From Acanthopleura granulata (lineage: Eukaryota; Mollusca; Polyplacophora; Chitonida; Chitonidae), in NCBI GenBank assembly GCA_016165875.1, contig JABBOT010000012.1, positions 8,215,534 through 8,279,533 of the forward strand: a stretch of 64,000 nucleotides of DNA, read 5' to 3'. Made by a program: the position numbers and the translations under genes. The notes beneath the pieces are model-generated. The model ran no database searches. It saw nothing but the letters and a program-made list of their open reading frames with translations, and had not been told where the DNA came from. Positions 13,714-27,300 of the stretch are shown piece by piece; position 1 is the stretch's first letter, and each line of letters begins with the position of its first letter.

Positions 13714-14587
13714 GAAGTAATTCATGTTATTTCAACATTATGTCAGCAGAAAGTGGCTTTTATAACATTCATCTCAGTGTTGTAAAATGTTGGCTAATAC
13801 CTGATTCCTGTTAAGTGAGGGTCTTGAGATGGATTCATTAGAGAGTAATACCTCTTACATAAAGATGCGTCTTGCATCACTTGGGTACGCCTTATTAGCA
13901 AAACTATTATATTATACTACACCATGTAAAATCATGCATGTGGTTGATAAACCAATTTTTAAGATAGATCTGTCATGCAAAATTTATCCTGAAATCCAGC
14001 TGTCTCAGACCTTTTATACCATGTGTGTAAATTCTGGTCATCGTCATTATTAAAATCCCTTTTTCATCATTCACTTTATCTTTCGGTCTTTTACATTAAA
14101 ACAAAATTAATTTTATACTGTGACTTGGAGGCCAGTGGCCAGATTTCTGAAGCAATGGTAGCAACCAGAATTGTAAGCAAGACGCTGCCAAGGCAGTTGC
14201 GTGTTTGTAACATTTACTGGCAGATGGATTTGTGAATCCAGAACAGCTTGCACAGGTAAATAACCTAAAATTTCATCCATTGTTAATCTGAACATCTAGT
14301 CTGATTTGCAAAATTTTATTGATGTTAGAAAGGTGATTTGAGGTTTATTTTGAGGGTAGGATGATATCCTAAAGGAAAATATAAGTGTCAGCACCCAGAG
14401 TCATACTTTATGACAATCATTATCAATTTTAGAAATGCATATTTGGGACCAAAATTTCAGGTCATTTTATTGTGTGCAAGTAGCAATGATTACTGATAAA
14501 TATGATTCCAAAGTATAATGGTCATAGGGTAACTGAGCTGCTTTGCTCTGTATGGCAAGGGAGGTAATCAACAGCTGAATTCAGACA

Positions 14588-14845
14588 AACCGGCGATAAG
14601 GTCATGTAAGGACCAACCCTGATCCCTGGCAACAACAATCCATTGTGCTGCAAGTCCTGTTGGGGCTTGAAATCTTACAACCACGTGATTGGGTGGGTCT
14701 CCATTGTGATTGACGGGTCCCATAAGCTATGTTGGAACTTCAAATGTTGCCCAGAGCTGCGTGGAAATTTGCGATTTGCATACCAATACATCTCGGCTTT
14801 TGTTTATGTTTACACTCAGTCGGTTTTGATTGACCTTCCTGAGCA
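14588..14845 (+). repeat. Direct repeat, copy 1
   Basis: The copy runs from ACAAACCGGCGATAAGGTCA to about GGTTTTGATTGACCTTCC. It matches 16538-16795 at roughly 90 percent by eye, in the same orientation. The two copies are separated by about 1.7 kb. I see no TG...CA termini or obvious target-site duplication. Confidence 0.85.
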
Positions 14846-16537
14846 CATCGTCAGTTGGCCTTGGATCACAGCTACCGACCACCTGACACGAGAGGTAGTG
14901 TTCAGGTTAAGCCTCATCACCATAGTTGTCCATATGTGGGTCTGTCATCTGATCTGGTTATTGCATAGTGGTGTTGCAGGATCTTACAGCATACATTGAC
15001 CTTAGGAAGGGAAGGGGTTGTTTAAAATTCTGTTTCGTAAATTGAATGCAAGCATCCTGGAAGCATTCTGAAAGCAGTATATGTTTCCTGTTGCTTTGAG
15101 CAATCTGAATAATACCTGGGTAAATATTTACACTACGCAGAAGAGAAACAGACATAATCGTGTTGAAAAGGAACGAAACATACCAGAAGTGAGGTAAAAA
15201 TATAGGACAAAAATGGCCATAATTTGTTGGCCACGGCCAAAACTCAAATTTGATCTGGAAGTCATTATGGTTAAGTTATGTATCAAATGTACTTCAGTGC
15301 TTTGTAAAAAGTCTGCAAAAGTGTTCGAGTCCAGATCTGGGAAAAGACAGCCATAGTTTTGTCTATAAATTTAATACAAACGTTCAAAACTCGAGCTTAT
15401 CTGTAATTATCACATCTTATAATCGTCCTTGGGGCTGCAGTCACTGATATAATCTCTATTTACTGTCAGCAATATACAAGGAAGCCGACCTGTTTTATTG
15501 TTACTGTTCAATTTACAATACAGTAACCGAGAAGTCAAGAAATCTGTTCAAGTCCGAAGTAGGACAAAAGAGCCACAGCTTTGTCGGAAATCAACTAAAC
15601 GGTCCAAAACTTTGGCATCTAAAGGGGGAAAAATGACGAATAAAAGACGTTGCTTAAGATATCAAACTAATCAGTCATACAAGTAAATCAATTCTGCAGA
15701 GATTTAATTTATTGACTTCATTTGACTGAGACCAGAACTCTGATTTTGCAAAGAGAGGTTAGAGGGAGAAATTTATTTGAACCACGGTTTTGAGCGAAGC
15801 CCAAAATCTTCGCCTGCACAGAAGAGGGGAGTAAGATTTGCTGCCAGATCTTGCCTTGCAGACCGACTTTCATGAATTTACCTGTACATGTGCTATGAGA
15901 TTACAGCACAACACTACCTCTTTCTACTGCTGCTGGCGGTGGTCATTGATTGTATCGCGTTTCCATACCACAAGGGATTGATTTACACAACTGCATGAAT
16001 AATAGTTGTAAACTAATGGCCAAAAAGATACCTGTTGTCTGTGTAATTGTTGAACCTTTTAGAAAATCCTTCCCCTTACCGACACCGTGGGGCAAAATTG
16101 AAAAGAAATACCAACACTCCATGTAAAATATAGATTTGGTGTACATTGTAATGCAAACGTAAACGATTTCAGTTCTTCGAATGCTAAGTTGAATGGGTAT
16201 TCACACAGTGTGTAATTGGACAATTTAAACTGTATATAGTTGTGTTATGTGCAAATAACTTTCTCTCGCATGCAGTTTCGGAGAGCGTAAACGGACCACG
16301 CGATGGTCAAGATATTATGGATTTGGAGTGCGATATTGTTTAGAGCAATTGACAGATTTTGTAAATGTGAGACTATTTTAAGTGCATGTAGGTATACCTG
16401 CCACATAAATGATTCTGTCGATTAATAAAGCTTAGTCAGACATTTCCCATCTTGTCTCCATGGACACCACCTGTTAAGGACGAGAATGTGAACAAACAAT
16501 GATCAACTTCCTGTTGTTATTCTCCACATGTTCAGAG

Positions 16538-16795
16538 ACAAACCGGCGATAAGGTTATGTAAGGACCAACCCTGATCCCTGGCAACAACAATCCATTGTG
16601 CTGCAAGTCCTGTTGGGGCTTGAAAATCTTACAACCAGATGATCGAGTGGGTCTCTGTTGCGATTGACGGTCCCATTTACTATGTTGGAACTTCAAATGC
16701 CGCCCAGAGCTGCATGCAAAGTTGCGATTTGCATACCAATACATCTCAGCTTTCGTTTATGTTTCAACACTCAGTTGGTTTTGATTGATCTTCCG
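16538..16795 (+). repeat. Direct repeat, copy 2
   Basis: This is the partner of 14588-14845, starting ACAAACCGGCGATAAGGTTA. Similarity stops at both ends at the same points as in copy 1, which defines a discrete unit of about 258 bp rather than a random duplication border. Confidence 0.85.
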
Positions 16796-17894
16796 CTCCA
16801 TGACCTCCTTTCCACCAAACTACACATAATCAGTGCTATTCTTAGATCATTAAGGCCAATAATGCCAAGGTGACAAAAATATGATGAGTTTGTGTACTGC
16901 ATGAAAAAATCTTTTCCTCTGGCTCAAACGAGAGTAACCTGCAAAGCTGAGCTTAATTTCGGGAAATTGGAGTAGTGCAGTGGGTTGTTTTCCAGAATGT
17001 TTGACTTGAGGAAAAGGGTGAAAAAAAATTGGACCAAAGTTGGACCAAATTAAGCTAATGAGGTTGGGTTACTTGCAACAAACTTCCTTTTTAATGTTTG
17101 CCTGACCGATATACTGGAAATGCCGACATTCAGTATCATGGAGCAAAAGAGCGACAGCAGACACTATGCAAATATCACTGTCAAAAAAGAATTCAAGCCA
17201 TATTCCATCACTCAGTACTAAGCAATAACAATGCACTTACTGGGCTTACATGCCCAAATGGAAGACATTTCAGAGATGCTGAAACACATCGCGGCAGTAC
17301 ACCCTACAACTGGAACTACTCTGTTAAATCGGTGACAGTTTTCACCACTCTGTCCACTTCTCTACCAGATTCCCCCAAAAAGTGTCCCTTGGAATCCTGT
17401 TGGGAGTTTATATCAACAGAAACAGAAACTGAGATTTTCCTCCAGTCTTGGATTGGTGGCAATCAGGATTTCAGTCTGAAATTTTCTTGTGGCAGCATCA
17501 GTGTAAAATGGGCATGGGGTAAGCTTTATTTTTATACAGTTGGCCACTATTGCATTCCTCTCCGAACAGAGTGCACCTTATAACATTCTGGCATCTTTAG
17601 ATGCAGCCTTAATAAGTGCAGAGATTACTCAAGAACTGGTCGATGGTCAGTGGTTTTACTCGAGTTTCCTTTACCCCAAATCCTAACTGCTGTCCTATAT
17701 GAAAAAAGTTCTTGAGGTTGAGATTAAACATCAGTAATCTCTGCTTTTCATTGAAGTAAGGAATTAGTAATTTTAACCTACCGGCAGGATGTTTAATGCA
17801 CAGGTTATCAAGTGAATCCAGCCAGTGTGTAAAATCTTGATAGCATTTAAAACAGCTAACAATTTCCACTCAAGTATGCCGTGATTTCCCTTTT

Positions 17895-18290
17895 AGCACC
17901 CAATTCAACCTAAGTTCAGACACCAGAAAGGACACCCCATCCAGCCCAAGAACCCAGACAGCAAACGGGACACTCTATCCAGTCACCAGACAAGACAGGA
18001 CATTCTACCCAGCCTCAATACCCCATCAGCAGACAGGACACCTTACCCAGCCTCATTGCACACTCACCAGACAGGGCACCCTACCCACCCTCAGTACCCA
18101 GAAAACACTCCACCTAGCCTCACTACAGATACCAAACATGACAAACACACCCAGCCCCAATACTGAGACACCAGGAAGGACACCCCACCCAGCCTCAGTA
18201 CCCAAAAACCAAGCAGAACAACTCTCGGACACGCCACCAAGCCTCACTTGACATCAAATGTGACACCCCACCCAACTTCAGTACACCATG
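17895..18290. repeat. Degenerate minisatellite, GGACACCCCACCCAGCCTCA type
   Basis: The stretch is built of roughly 30-45-bp degenerate units around the phrases ACCAGACAGGACACC, CTACCCAGCCTCAGTACCCA and variants, repeated about ten times. It is purine/pyrimidine-biased (C+A rich on +) and stands out from the AT-rich flanks. Its frames are mostly open on the - strand by composition only; it is not a gene. Confidence 0.8.
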
Positions 18291-21200
18291 TTGACTAATC
18301 AACGCCAAGCTTTTGACCAATCATACTCGATACTGTTGCAAATAGGTCAACCGGATGCCCCATGCTTTAGTTGTAAAAGTTCAATCTTGGTGTGAACGTC
18401 CTATTTACATCAATCGTGTCTGTCAAATTTTCAACCTCAGAATATGTAATTTTATGCATGCTTATACTTTCTCTTGGTGTTTAATGCTACAACTATGATC
18501 TTTTTATGTATGTAGCAGCCATCAGTTGGGTGGAAGAAAGCCCATAGTGATCCAGCCATAAACTTACCATGCTTACCCTTGTATGACGCACATACTTTCA
18601 CCCCAGGCACGCCAGAAGAGTAAGCTCAAGTTGCATGCCACTTTGGTGGAAGGTCAGTGATCCTCCAAGTACTTCATGTATGATTGCTTGAGTAACCTCA
18701 CAAGGGCTCATTGTCACAAAGGTCCCCAAGAATAGTGGGCGTGGGAGAATCACAAAGCTCTCCGGTATTAAAAATAACTGACAGATGAGTACTTTCAAGT
18801 AAAGAGTTGATAACAGATTTATTATCATGGGAAATGTTCATATTTAAATTTTAGAGGTGAAGACATGATAATGGTGAACATTCAACAACAACATCTTACG
18901 GAGTGCCAGAAAGCGTCTGACTACCACACTTCAGTCTCCTCACTGGTAGAACACAGACAAAACAAACTTACACGTACATGAGAGGTGGTGAAGACTTAAT
19001 ATGATAGAATATTTATTTTTTTTTTTACACAAGGAACCTTGGAAAAAGTACAAAAGGGAAAAATTATTCACATCTTGAAGAGTTAATCATGAATGGGCAC
19101 ACTCTGTAAATCTAACTGTATATTAGCAGACACGAGAAGCACTGAAATCTGACAGGCATTGAAAACTAAAAAAAAATGAGAACATATAATGGTACTAGAA
19201 ATCATAACTATATTAAGATTTCTGACTTTTCATCCTAAAATACGTGAATATATCTGGGGTGAACAAAACTCTCCCCACTCCTTCCCCCCCCCACCCAACC
19301 AAAGCTTTAGAGAGAATAGCTGTCAGACAATCAATATAACAGTAACACTATTAGAGTTCTTTTTTCACCACTACAGAGGCTATAATGTTTACCCTACAGA
19401 AGCTACCGAGAGTAACCTGTACCTGAAGAACATTGATATGTATACTATAATGTTGGCATTATACATTTACATATACACCCAAATGAAACAGCTCTGACTC
19501 TTATAGAAAGCTGAAAAAGATACACCATTACCTTGCTTTTCATCAGCAGGAAGAATTCACTGGCCCTTTCAGTTTTACGCAAAGCCTAGGTCACTTGTAC
19601 TCACAGCCATGTAACATGTCTAACAAATGATTCACTGCACATTACACACACCCAATCAGAGACCATGAAACTCTTTTGCTTGAGTTCCAACATGGCTGGC
19701 AGCTGAAGTCACCAATAGGCTAAGCCGAAGTCATTATTGTTAAAAGTGGTCTGCGAAGTACTCTTACTGTTTTACGTGGTAGGTAATAAATATGGCCATG
19801 GAACCAATTTACTGATGGCATGCGTTTTCTAGGTTGCAATATCACACAGTGGTGTGATGGGAAAGCTCTGATACCCTCGTTACCAAAGTTGTGTGAAAGT
19901 ACATGTGCATTGTATTTTTATTCATTATTTTTGCTCACCACTTTTGGAAAACTTGTTTCGCAAGGCATTATGACATTTTAACCCAGACAACACTTTTCTT
20001 GAGAGCATTTCAAGACCACAAATTCACAAAGTTGCAAAATGAGCTTCAGTTAACAAAACGTATTTAATCTCAAACCAAGCTCAAGACGTAATTCTGTATG
20101 TAAATATAGCCTATATTGTACATGTATACTGAAATGCCTCTTAACTCTGAGCATTGTACGGGTTGTTATACACATAGGGACGTTATGGAATCCTCAGAAT
20201 TAAGCTGGACATGGTTTGTAACAATCCGCAGTTGCCAAAGTTCACTTCAGCAGCATTTACAGTCATAATAGCTGGTTTGAGGAAATTCTAAGACAGGGGC
20301 AGAGAACTAAATATCAAATTGACCCATAAAGATATAAAAACTGTTATTTACAAAACTACATCAGTAGATCACAGAGAATCTATAAAGTATCAACAAAATA
20401 TTATGCCACTCTGCAAAAATGAACAAGATAAAGGTGGAAAATGAAAACAATTCGGTTATCTTAAATTGTAGATCACAGTGGTATACTGTGGTTATGCATG
20501 TCTGAAATGTCAAGGCTTCAGCTGTGAACTTAAGCTAACTAGCTTCCTCTTCAACTCTGCTATAATTAAGTCCCACACAATAACTTCTCCCTGAAATTTT
20601 GAAAATAGCTCAGAAAGCCAGAAGTCAGCTGAAGTAACACAGCTTAGCAGGTGTGCCACGCCAGTAATACATGTACATGGAATTCAGTTATACATGTGCA
20701 TGTGTGCTTAAGGTAAGTATACATGTCGACATGCACACACAGCTTGCACGCTTTCAAGCAAGACCAGGTTTATCAGTTTAATCAAGCTTCTCTGTTATAT
20801 GGTCATATCCAAAGTACACCTCCGTCATCTACATATATATACATACCCTTCATATAGCTTGAATATTAAGTGCTTACTTCAAAGCTTTAGTCATACATGA
20901 ACATATAGCCTGCACCATAAACCTGCTGATAGCTGCATGTATAGGTACACAGGATAAGTGTAAGTGCTACAAGGAAAAAAAGTTAAGAGATCCAAGCTTT
21001 GTAAGGGGTAGCAGTAGTCTGCAACAAAACAAATGTATACTATGTATGTTATACCTATATAGGCTTATACTATATATATCACAAGGGTTCAGATGGTTCA
21101 AAATGGCATGTGATCATGTGGGGTGGACAATTAATGGTGCGGGATGTCACAGGTCGAAATGCTCTTCAGAGATCACACAAAACAGCATGCCTGTAAACCA

Positions 21201-24200
21201 CTACCTGGCATACCCAGACAGCTACCCAGTTAATAATTCACCATGCGGCATTAAGTATTCGTGCAAGAAAGGGGACCTATTGCGAGGCCAAATTAACGGA
21301 GTGCAAGTCCTGCTCTCCACCCAAACAAAATTTATGTCATTCTGCAGCAAGCCGCCTAGTGAACTACAATCTAGAATGTAACTTAATTTTTACACCTCTT
21401 TTCCACCTATGGACACATGTAAGAAGACCTCAGTCAACAGCGGTCTTCGATGAGCAAATAGACAAACATCAGGATCACAATAGCTTACAATGCTTGGTTG
21501 ACAATTATTCTGACCCAAACTGTAGTACTTCTAGCACAAAAGTCAAGCGGATTTCTTAACATATTCCTGGGAAGAGTATTGTTGTGAATGTTCATGTAGA
21601 TGTAATAAATACTGCAAATGGCGTAGCAATGATGTTTCCTGAAGATGCTTGAGGCAAATAATAGTGCAAGCAGGCAGATGCAATTCAAACAACAAAAAGC
21701 TTCGCCCCATTCTTGTCAGAGAATTTGAAAATTAGTACACCATTCCGATAACTGTCTATATCAACTTTATAATGCAAAGACTAATCAAACTTCCAAACTG
21801 TACAAACTAAGGTGTATACATATTCATACCTGACAGAGACTAGACAAAATGGACAGCTGATGATGTTCATAAAAACAGGCTAAGCTGGAAATGTTGTAGA
21901 AAATGTCTACTTACTGTATTCACTTTATTACAAATAATGTATTTTATAAGTAACATCAACACAGCTTCCCAGTTATCACATTTTATGTCATGGTTGCCAT
22001 GGCACAAGATAGAATCTTAAACAGGAAAGGTATCTACAATGTTATGCCCCCTAAACACTATCATTATCATCATGTCACAGTATTTTCAGTTTTGTCTGTT
22101 AATAACAAATAAACTAAACAGAACATTTTTTCGTTTCTAGATCTTTTCTTCTAATTTTTTTCTCTACACTTCGACATTTGTTACAGCAAACAAATGGATT
22201 TGGTCTGACAACTGGAACAGCATAGAAGAGGCTGTGCAAGCTAATGTATTGCTGAAGCCTGATGAATATTCAAGTGATACAACCATTCTCCAATCAGGGA
22301 TACTCTTTCAGCTACAGATTTGTGGACATCCATACAAGGCTATTAACACGTCAGTCTTAACAGGAAAAGGAAAAAAACAAAGGGTTTTAAAAAAGGAACA
22401 GAATGAAAAAAGAAATATCACTAAGTAAATAATAATGGCCTTTGGAATTTAAAACCTTTCAAATATACAGAAGTAGTACACAAAACCATTGTACAACATT
22501 GACATACATGGATTTGGATATTTGTTGTCTTGCAAAATAAATAATTAAACACAAGCACTCAAGCGCAGCCTGTAAATGTTACACAAGCACTACAGGGAAA
22601 AAAAGTAAGAATGTCTCACCTAACAACATGACATTTACAGCTCCATACATCACAGTGTTCAGCGAAAGTTTCAAGAAAAATTGGACTACATATATCTAAC
22701 GAATACAAACACTACGAGCCGGACACACTATGATATTATCAGATCTCAGCAGGGGGTGTGCATCTCACAGTGACAGGTGGAGCTACATGTGTACCATCCT
22801 TAATTACATGAATAGGGATATACATGTAATTAGTTTATGCGAGATAAACACTGCCTTTGTGTGACCTTGTGAAAAGATTAAATTCAAAATATTTTCTTTG
22901 GCACGAAAAAAACAAGAATTTGTTGAAAACATTAATCTGGACAAAGCTGATATACAATATTATTATCTGCATATCACCAATATAAGAAAAAAGGTGATGT
23001 CTACTTACTACAGAAAGCACTCACAGACATCCTGTATTATGCAAAATTGTTAAATAAAGTTAATACAAAGAAAAATGGAAAACAAAGCAAAGTCCATCAA
23101 CATTACAAAGCATGTATAGTTATAAAATCACTAATTGCTATACATGTATGCATGATCCAATTTATTATGCTACTTCATTTGTTTTCCAGCTCCTTAGACA
23201 TACAATGTGATGAAAGTTATGTATTGACACCAAGAAAACCGTGGGTGGCATTGCTCTCGTTTTTACCTACAGCGCAAATAGCAACTTACCCCCTGGCCGA
23301 GATATGAGGTGTGAGAAGTCCAATATACCTGTAGTCAACAACATGCAAGGTCAGAAAAACCAAAGATAATATAATCAACGTATTAGTTACAATAACTATT
23401 ACTGGAGAGAGATAAATCAATCATAAAGCTGCACAATATGCTTACTAAAAAAAAAAAAGTTCAACATTTAACAGAAAAAAAAAAGCATACAGCATTTTCT
23501 CCTGTCTGTGTATGAAATACACAAAAATCAATAATAACATTCAACTTGAGTAAGTTTTAAAATGCAAAATACAGATCTATGCTGAGCAATACCATGTGGA
23601 AACTTGTAGCCTCTTGCTGAAGTTTGCTAAAAAAACCCCAAAAAACAAAACCGCTCTCTTGGCACAATATCTGCGAGTGCCTTCTGGGCCATCGATCTAC
23701 AGTATTCATGGAGATATCGTCGCAACCATGGCCATATCATAGCCCATGTGGATTTTGTGGACATCAGGGTCTTGCTGCTAAGTCCATTCAAACCAAATAG
23801 CTGAGGTGACCGAGTGTTCCTTCAAATCCACACCAAAGCCAGCATCAAACCCGAGAACTGAGAAACCATACTGAGTCTAGTGACCAGTTTCAACAGCACA
23901 CCTGGACTGACACTGAACAACACAAACACACATATGTAACATACTCACAGTTCACAGAATAAATAACATGTCACTCTGTGCTTCTACAATATCAGCAGGA
24001 TTTTCCAGTTCATCATCATCATTATGACATCATCCATATAAAGACATTGAGATTGAGATTGAATCTCTGGTAAAATGTAGGTGCTTGGGGTTTTCACAGC
24101 ACATTGTTTGTGCAAGAATATAAACCACTCAATACTTAGAAGTGTGTTATAAGATGAAACAGGAAAAAGCTGATGTGCATCTATGTGAGGGGCCATGTTA

Positions 24201-24369
24201 ATGCTGTGTTCCTGGGTGTGTGTACCTGTGCTCGTTGACATGAGAAGTTTCATAGCAAAGAGTGGAGTTTAGGTCTGATACAGGATATCTCAAGCATAAA
24301 ATCTGTCATCTTGTAAGGTAGAAAAAGGGAAAACAGCAAAACTGGCCGACAGTGATGTCCAGTCCAGCA
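18291..24369. other. Intergenic sequence and probable PPP3R1 3'UTR
   Basis: No conserved coding sequence was found. The part nearest 24369 should be the PPP3R1 3'UTR, because the gene's stop codon is at 24370-24372. The first AATAAA on the - strand downstream of that stop is at 23161-23166, which would give a UTR of about 1.2 kb. A + strand open frame at about 22170-22428 reads somewhat like protein but has no recognisable family. Confidence 0.45.
23161..23166 (-). other. Candidate polyadenylation signal for PPP3R1
   Basis: AATAAA on the - strand (TTTATT on +) is the first canonical hexamer below the PPP3R1 stop codon. Use of the site is unverified. Confidence 0.3.
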
Positions 24370-27300
24370 CTATACATCTACAACCATCTTTTTGTGCACG
24401 TCCATGTTTCCAACCACCTGAAAGAGAATGCAAGCAGTCCTTAACGTCGACCACCATGTCCATCCTGACCCATCCAGATACTAGTGGGTATATACAGCTG
24501 CTTTCAGTGCCATATAATAACAATTTATTTTTGATTTCTTAAGCATGTCCTCACCACGATATGACTGTAAGCCGAGATATAAGCTGAACTGGCATTGCAA
24601 CAGCCTCTTGAGTTCACATTGGTTTTGGATGAGACAGGCTCTTGTGAACTATCGTGATTTCACAGAGGTTAACAATGTTGTTATTGTTTAACGTGAGAGT
24701 CCTCACCCTGTCTTGGCCAAAACCACCATGTTCTCGAACTCGAGAGACTTCTGCAATGCCAATTCTGCTTATCACTGACTTGGCATTAAGCCATAGTCAT
24801 TCACTCATTCTTAAGCCTTTCTTTTTGACTTATTTCAGTGATTATTCACACACAAATGTTCCACTGCGAAAAGATGATTCACTGGACTCTAATAAATAAA
24901 AGGGATAAGAAATACATGTATATAGTAACAATATGTTCCTGTCAAAATATTTATAAATTTCATATGAAACAAAAATTTGAACACCAAATTTACACCTTAT
25001 GAAATGCAACAACATCTATGTCCAAGATCAGAGGATGTCTGTGCTTACAACCAAGATGATTCAATATTTGCTTTTTGAAAACTTACCTCAATACTATAAA
25101 AGATATTTTAAACATTTTCATAACATAACTGGAAAAGTAACTGAGATAACCTGATGTTTTAAGAATAATGAAGTAGATCAATACCTAACAGTGTCATATT
25201 TATTATCATGTATACCACAGTATGTACTCACCGCACAAAACTCTTCAAATGAAATTTTGCCATCACCATCAGTATCAGCATGAATAATTGTTTTGTCTAC
25301 AATCTGTTGTAACTGAGTGTCTTTCAGATTGTTGCCAACCATCATTTTCAGAACTTGGAACAACTCCCCATTTGATATGTAGCCATCCTTATCCATGTCG
25401 TAAATTTTGAAGGCAACTGTGGGAGCAAACCAAAATTAACATGTCATGAACATTTAATAGTACAAAATACACACGTTATAAGGCATCCAAGAAATTCTTC
25501 TGTATCTATGTAAACACATAAAGGCAGGTAGTTTCCAGCCTATCAAAGCACTACATATAAGTATGTTCACCAAAATACACCCTGCATGAAAAAAATGCAA
25601 ATCGTATCATATATATTATAAGCAATCTCAGAACAATTGTTGTTAATTTATGTTTATATTAAAGATTAAGTACGTCTTTCCTTTGTGTCAGGTCTGTTAC
25701 CAGGTTAAACTCATAGTGATCCACAAATTTATTGCACCAAATGCATCAACTTGAATTCTTTTACAGTAATTCAATTTCTGTTATTAGCTATAGTACATGT
25801 ACATATATAAACATCTCTATATTCAGCGAGGAGTTAGGGGGATGGAGGGGTCACTGAGTCTGTAGCTGCGGTAGATGCTGGAATTACATGCTCTGACATA
25901 CAGAAGTCAAAGAGTGCAAGACAAACCAGCCCTCCATTGCCTCCTCCACTGAGCACCGCCCTGAACAAACATGCCTGTGTTTATACAAGGCTGAGGTACA
26001 GGCTTATCATGTTGATATACCAGCTAGATCACCACACACAGGGGTAGTGGACAACACAGATTCATGTACCTCATATGTACTGTACAAGATCAAGATTGTG
26101 AATGAATATTTGAGTATTATCCTTAAAAAGTGGACAGGTGGGAGGCAGGGATGAGGTTCCCGGACATACATTTAGAATTCAAACAAAAACAGAAGTATTT
26201 CAACTTGTGTGCTAACAATCCACGCAACACAAACCCGGATACTAATAATGATTGTATGCTTGTTGCAGCTACATGTACGTCAAGAGAAAGATACATGTAT
26301 GTTTTGAAAGCAAACAACATCTTGAAGTTCACCTTACTATAATATCGCTGGTTTGTATCTTCACAGTATTTGTGTAACTTCACTGGTTTATCTGAATGAC
26401 ATTTCATGCCTTGCTCCAGAACATTTCCCTTTTATGAAGGACAAACGACAGGTTTAAAGGTGATGGAAACCAGGCATACATTCCGCACACATTCCTTACA
26501 CACCTCCTAATATATGTCTACAGGACAAGGCACAGGGCAAACACTAACTCATCAGTTACTGCTTTATATGTACAGGGACAAGGGCTGGTAGTTTAAATCA
26601 CTTGAAATTGGACCAACACACCAGAGCTGGGGGAGCTGTTTATCTTATAATATCAATACAATATATTTAAATACATTTATTGTGACACAAGCAATTAGAA
26701 GACTTAACCTGATCACATCCTAACCAAATGGCATAAAAGGCTAATCAGCGACAGGAATTCCCTTATGGTAAATTTTAACACCAAATCAACACACAGGTTG
26801 ATTAATAGAGCACTGCTGTACATACCTGATAGTCAATAACATTATAATACATAAATTTCATTTACTAAATGTAGTTTCTACTCACATCTGAGTTTTGATT
26901 CTTTGTCTCCTCGTACACTGAACTGTGATACACCTTCAATAAATTCTGGAGAAAACAAGACAACAAAAGAGAATTACCAAAGGAGTTCAATAATTTGTCT
27001 TTTTGCCATTTTACATCACATGATATGTAGCAACCAAACTTACTTACAGTCATTTATTGCTAGTCACATGTACATGTGCTGAATAAAGTGTTTGTGATTT
27101 TAACGTGGCTGACCGAAATCCTTAAATTGGAATTACACAAATGAGTATGACCTTCCTTACATGTTTATCAGATTTGCGGTGTACATGTACCTACCTTTGA
27201 AATCTACTTCCCCGTTACCATCTGTATCAAATATGTCTATAACACGCTGGACCAGTGGATTCTGTTGTAGCTCTGGTAATGACATGAACTCATCCACACT

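Larger units (their letters stand above)
13714..17894. other. AP4M1 3' region and intergenic sequence with old repeats
   Basis: ATTAAA hexamers at 14049-14054 and 14095-14100 are possible AP4M1 polyadenylation signals. Beyond them are two direct repeats (listed separately), a diverged duplication of an ~80-bp block (around 15310-15395 and 15535-15620), and a protein-like but frame-broken patch at 17050-17520. No intact gene was recognised. Confidence 0.5.

Noticed and set aside
14643..14999. 118-codon + strand ORF
   Set aside because: It lies mostly within direct repeat copy 1. The frame is not kept in copy 2, so it is not under coding constraint.
17098..17583. 161-codon open frame taken as an intact gene
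   Set aside because: It has no ATG start, and the protein-like text switches frames, so at best it is a broken remnant.
18053..18247. Gly/Val/Ser-rich - strand ORF resembling a repetitive protein
   Set aside because: It is the translation of the C/A-rich minisatellite; irregular unit lengths would shift the frame.
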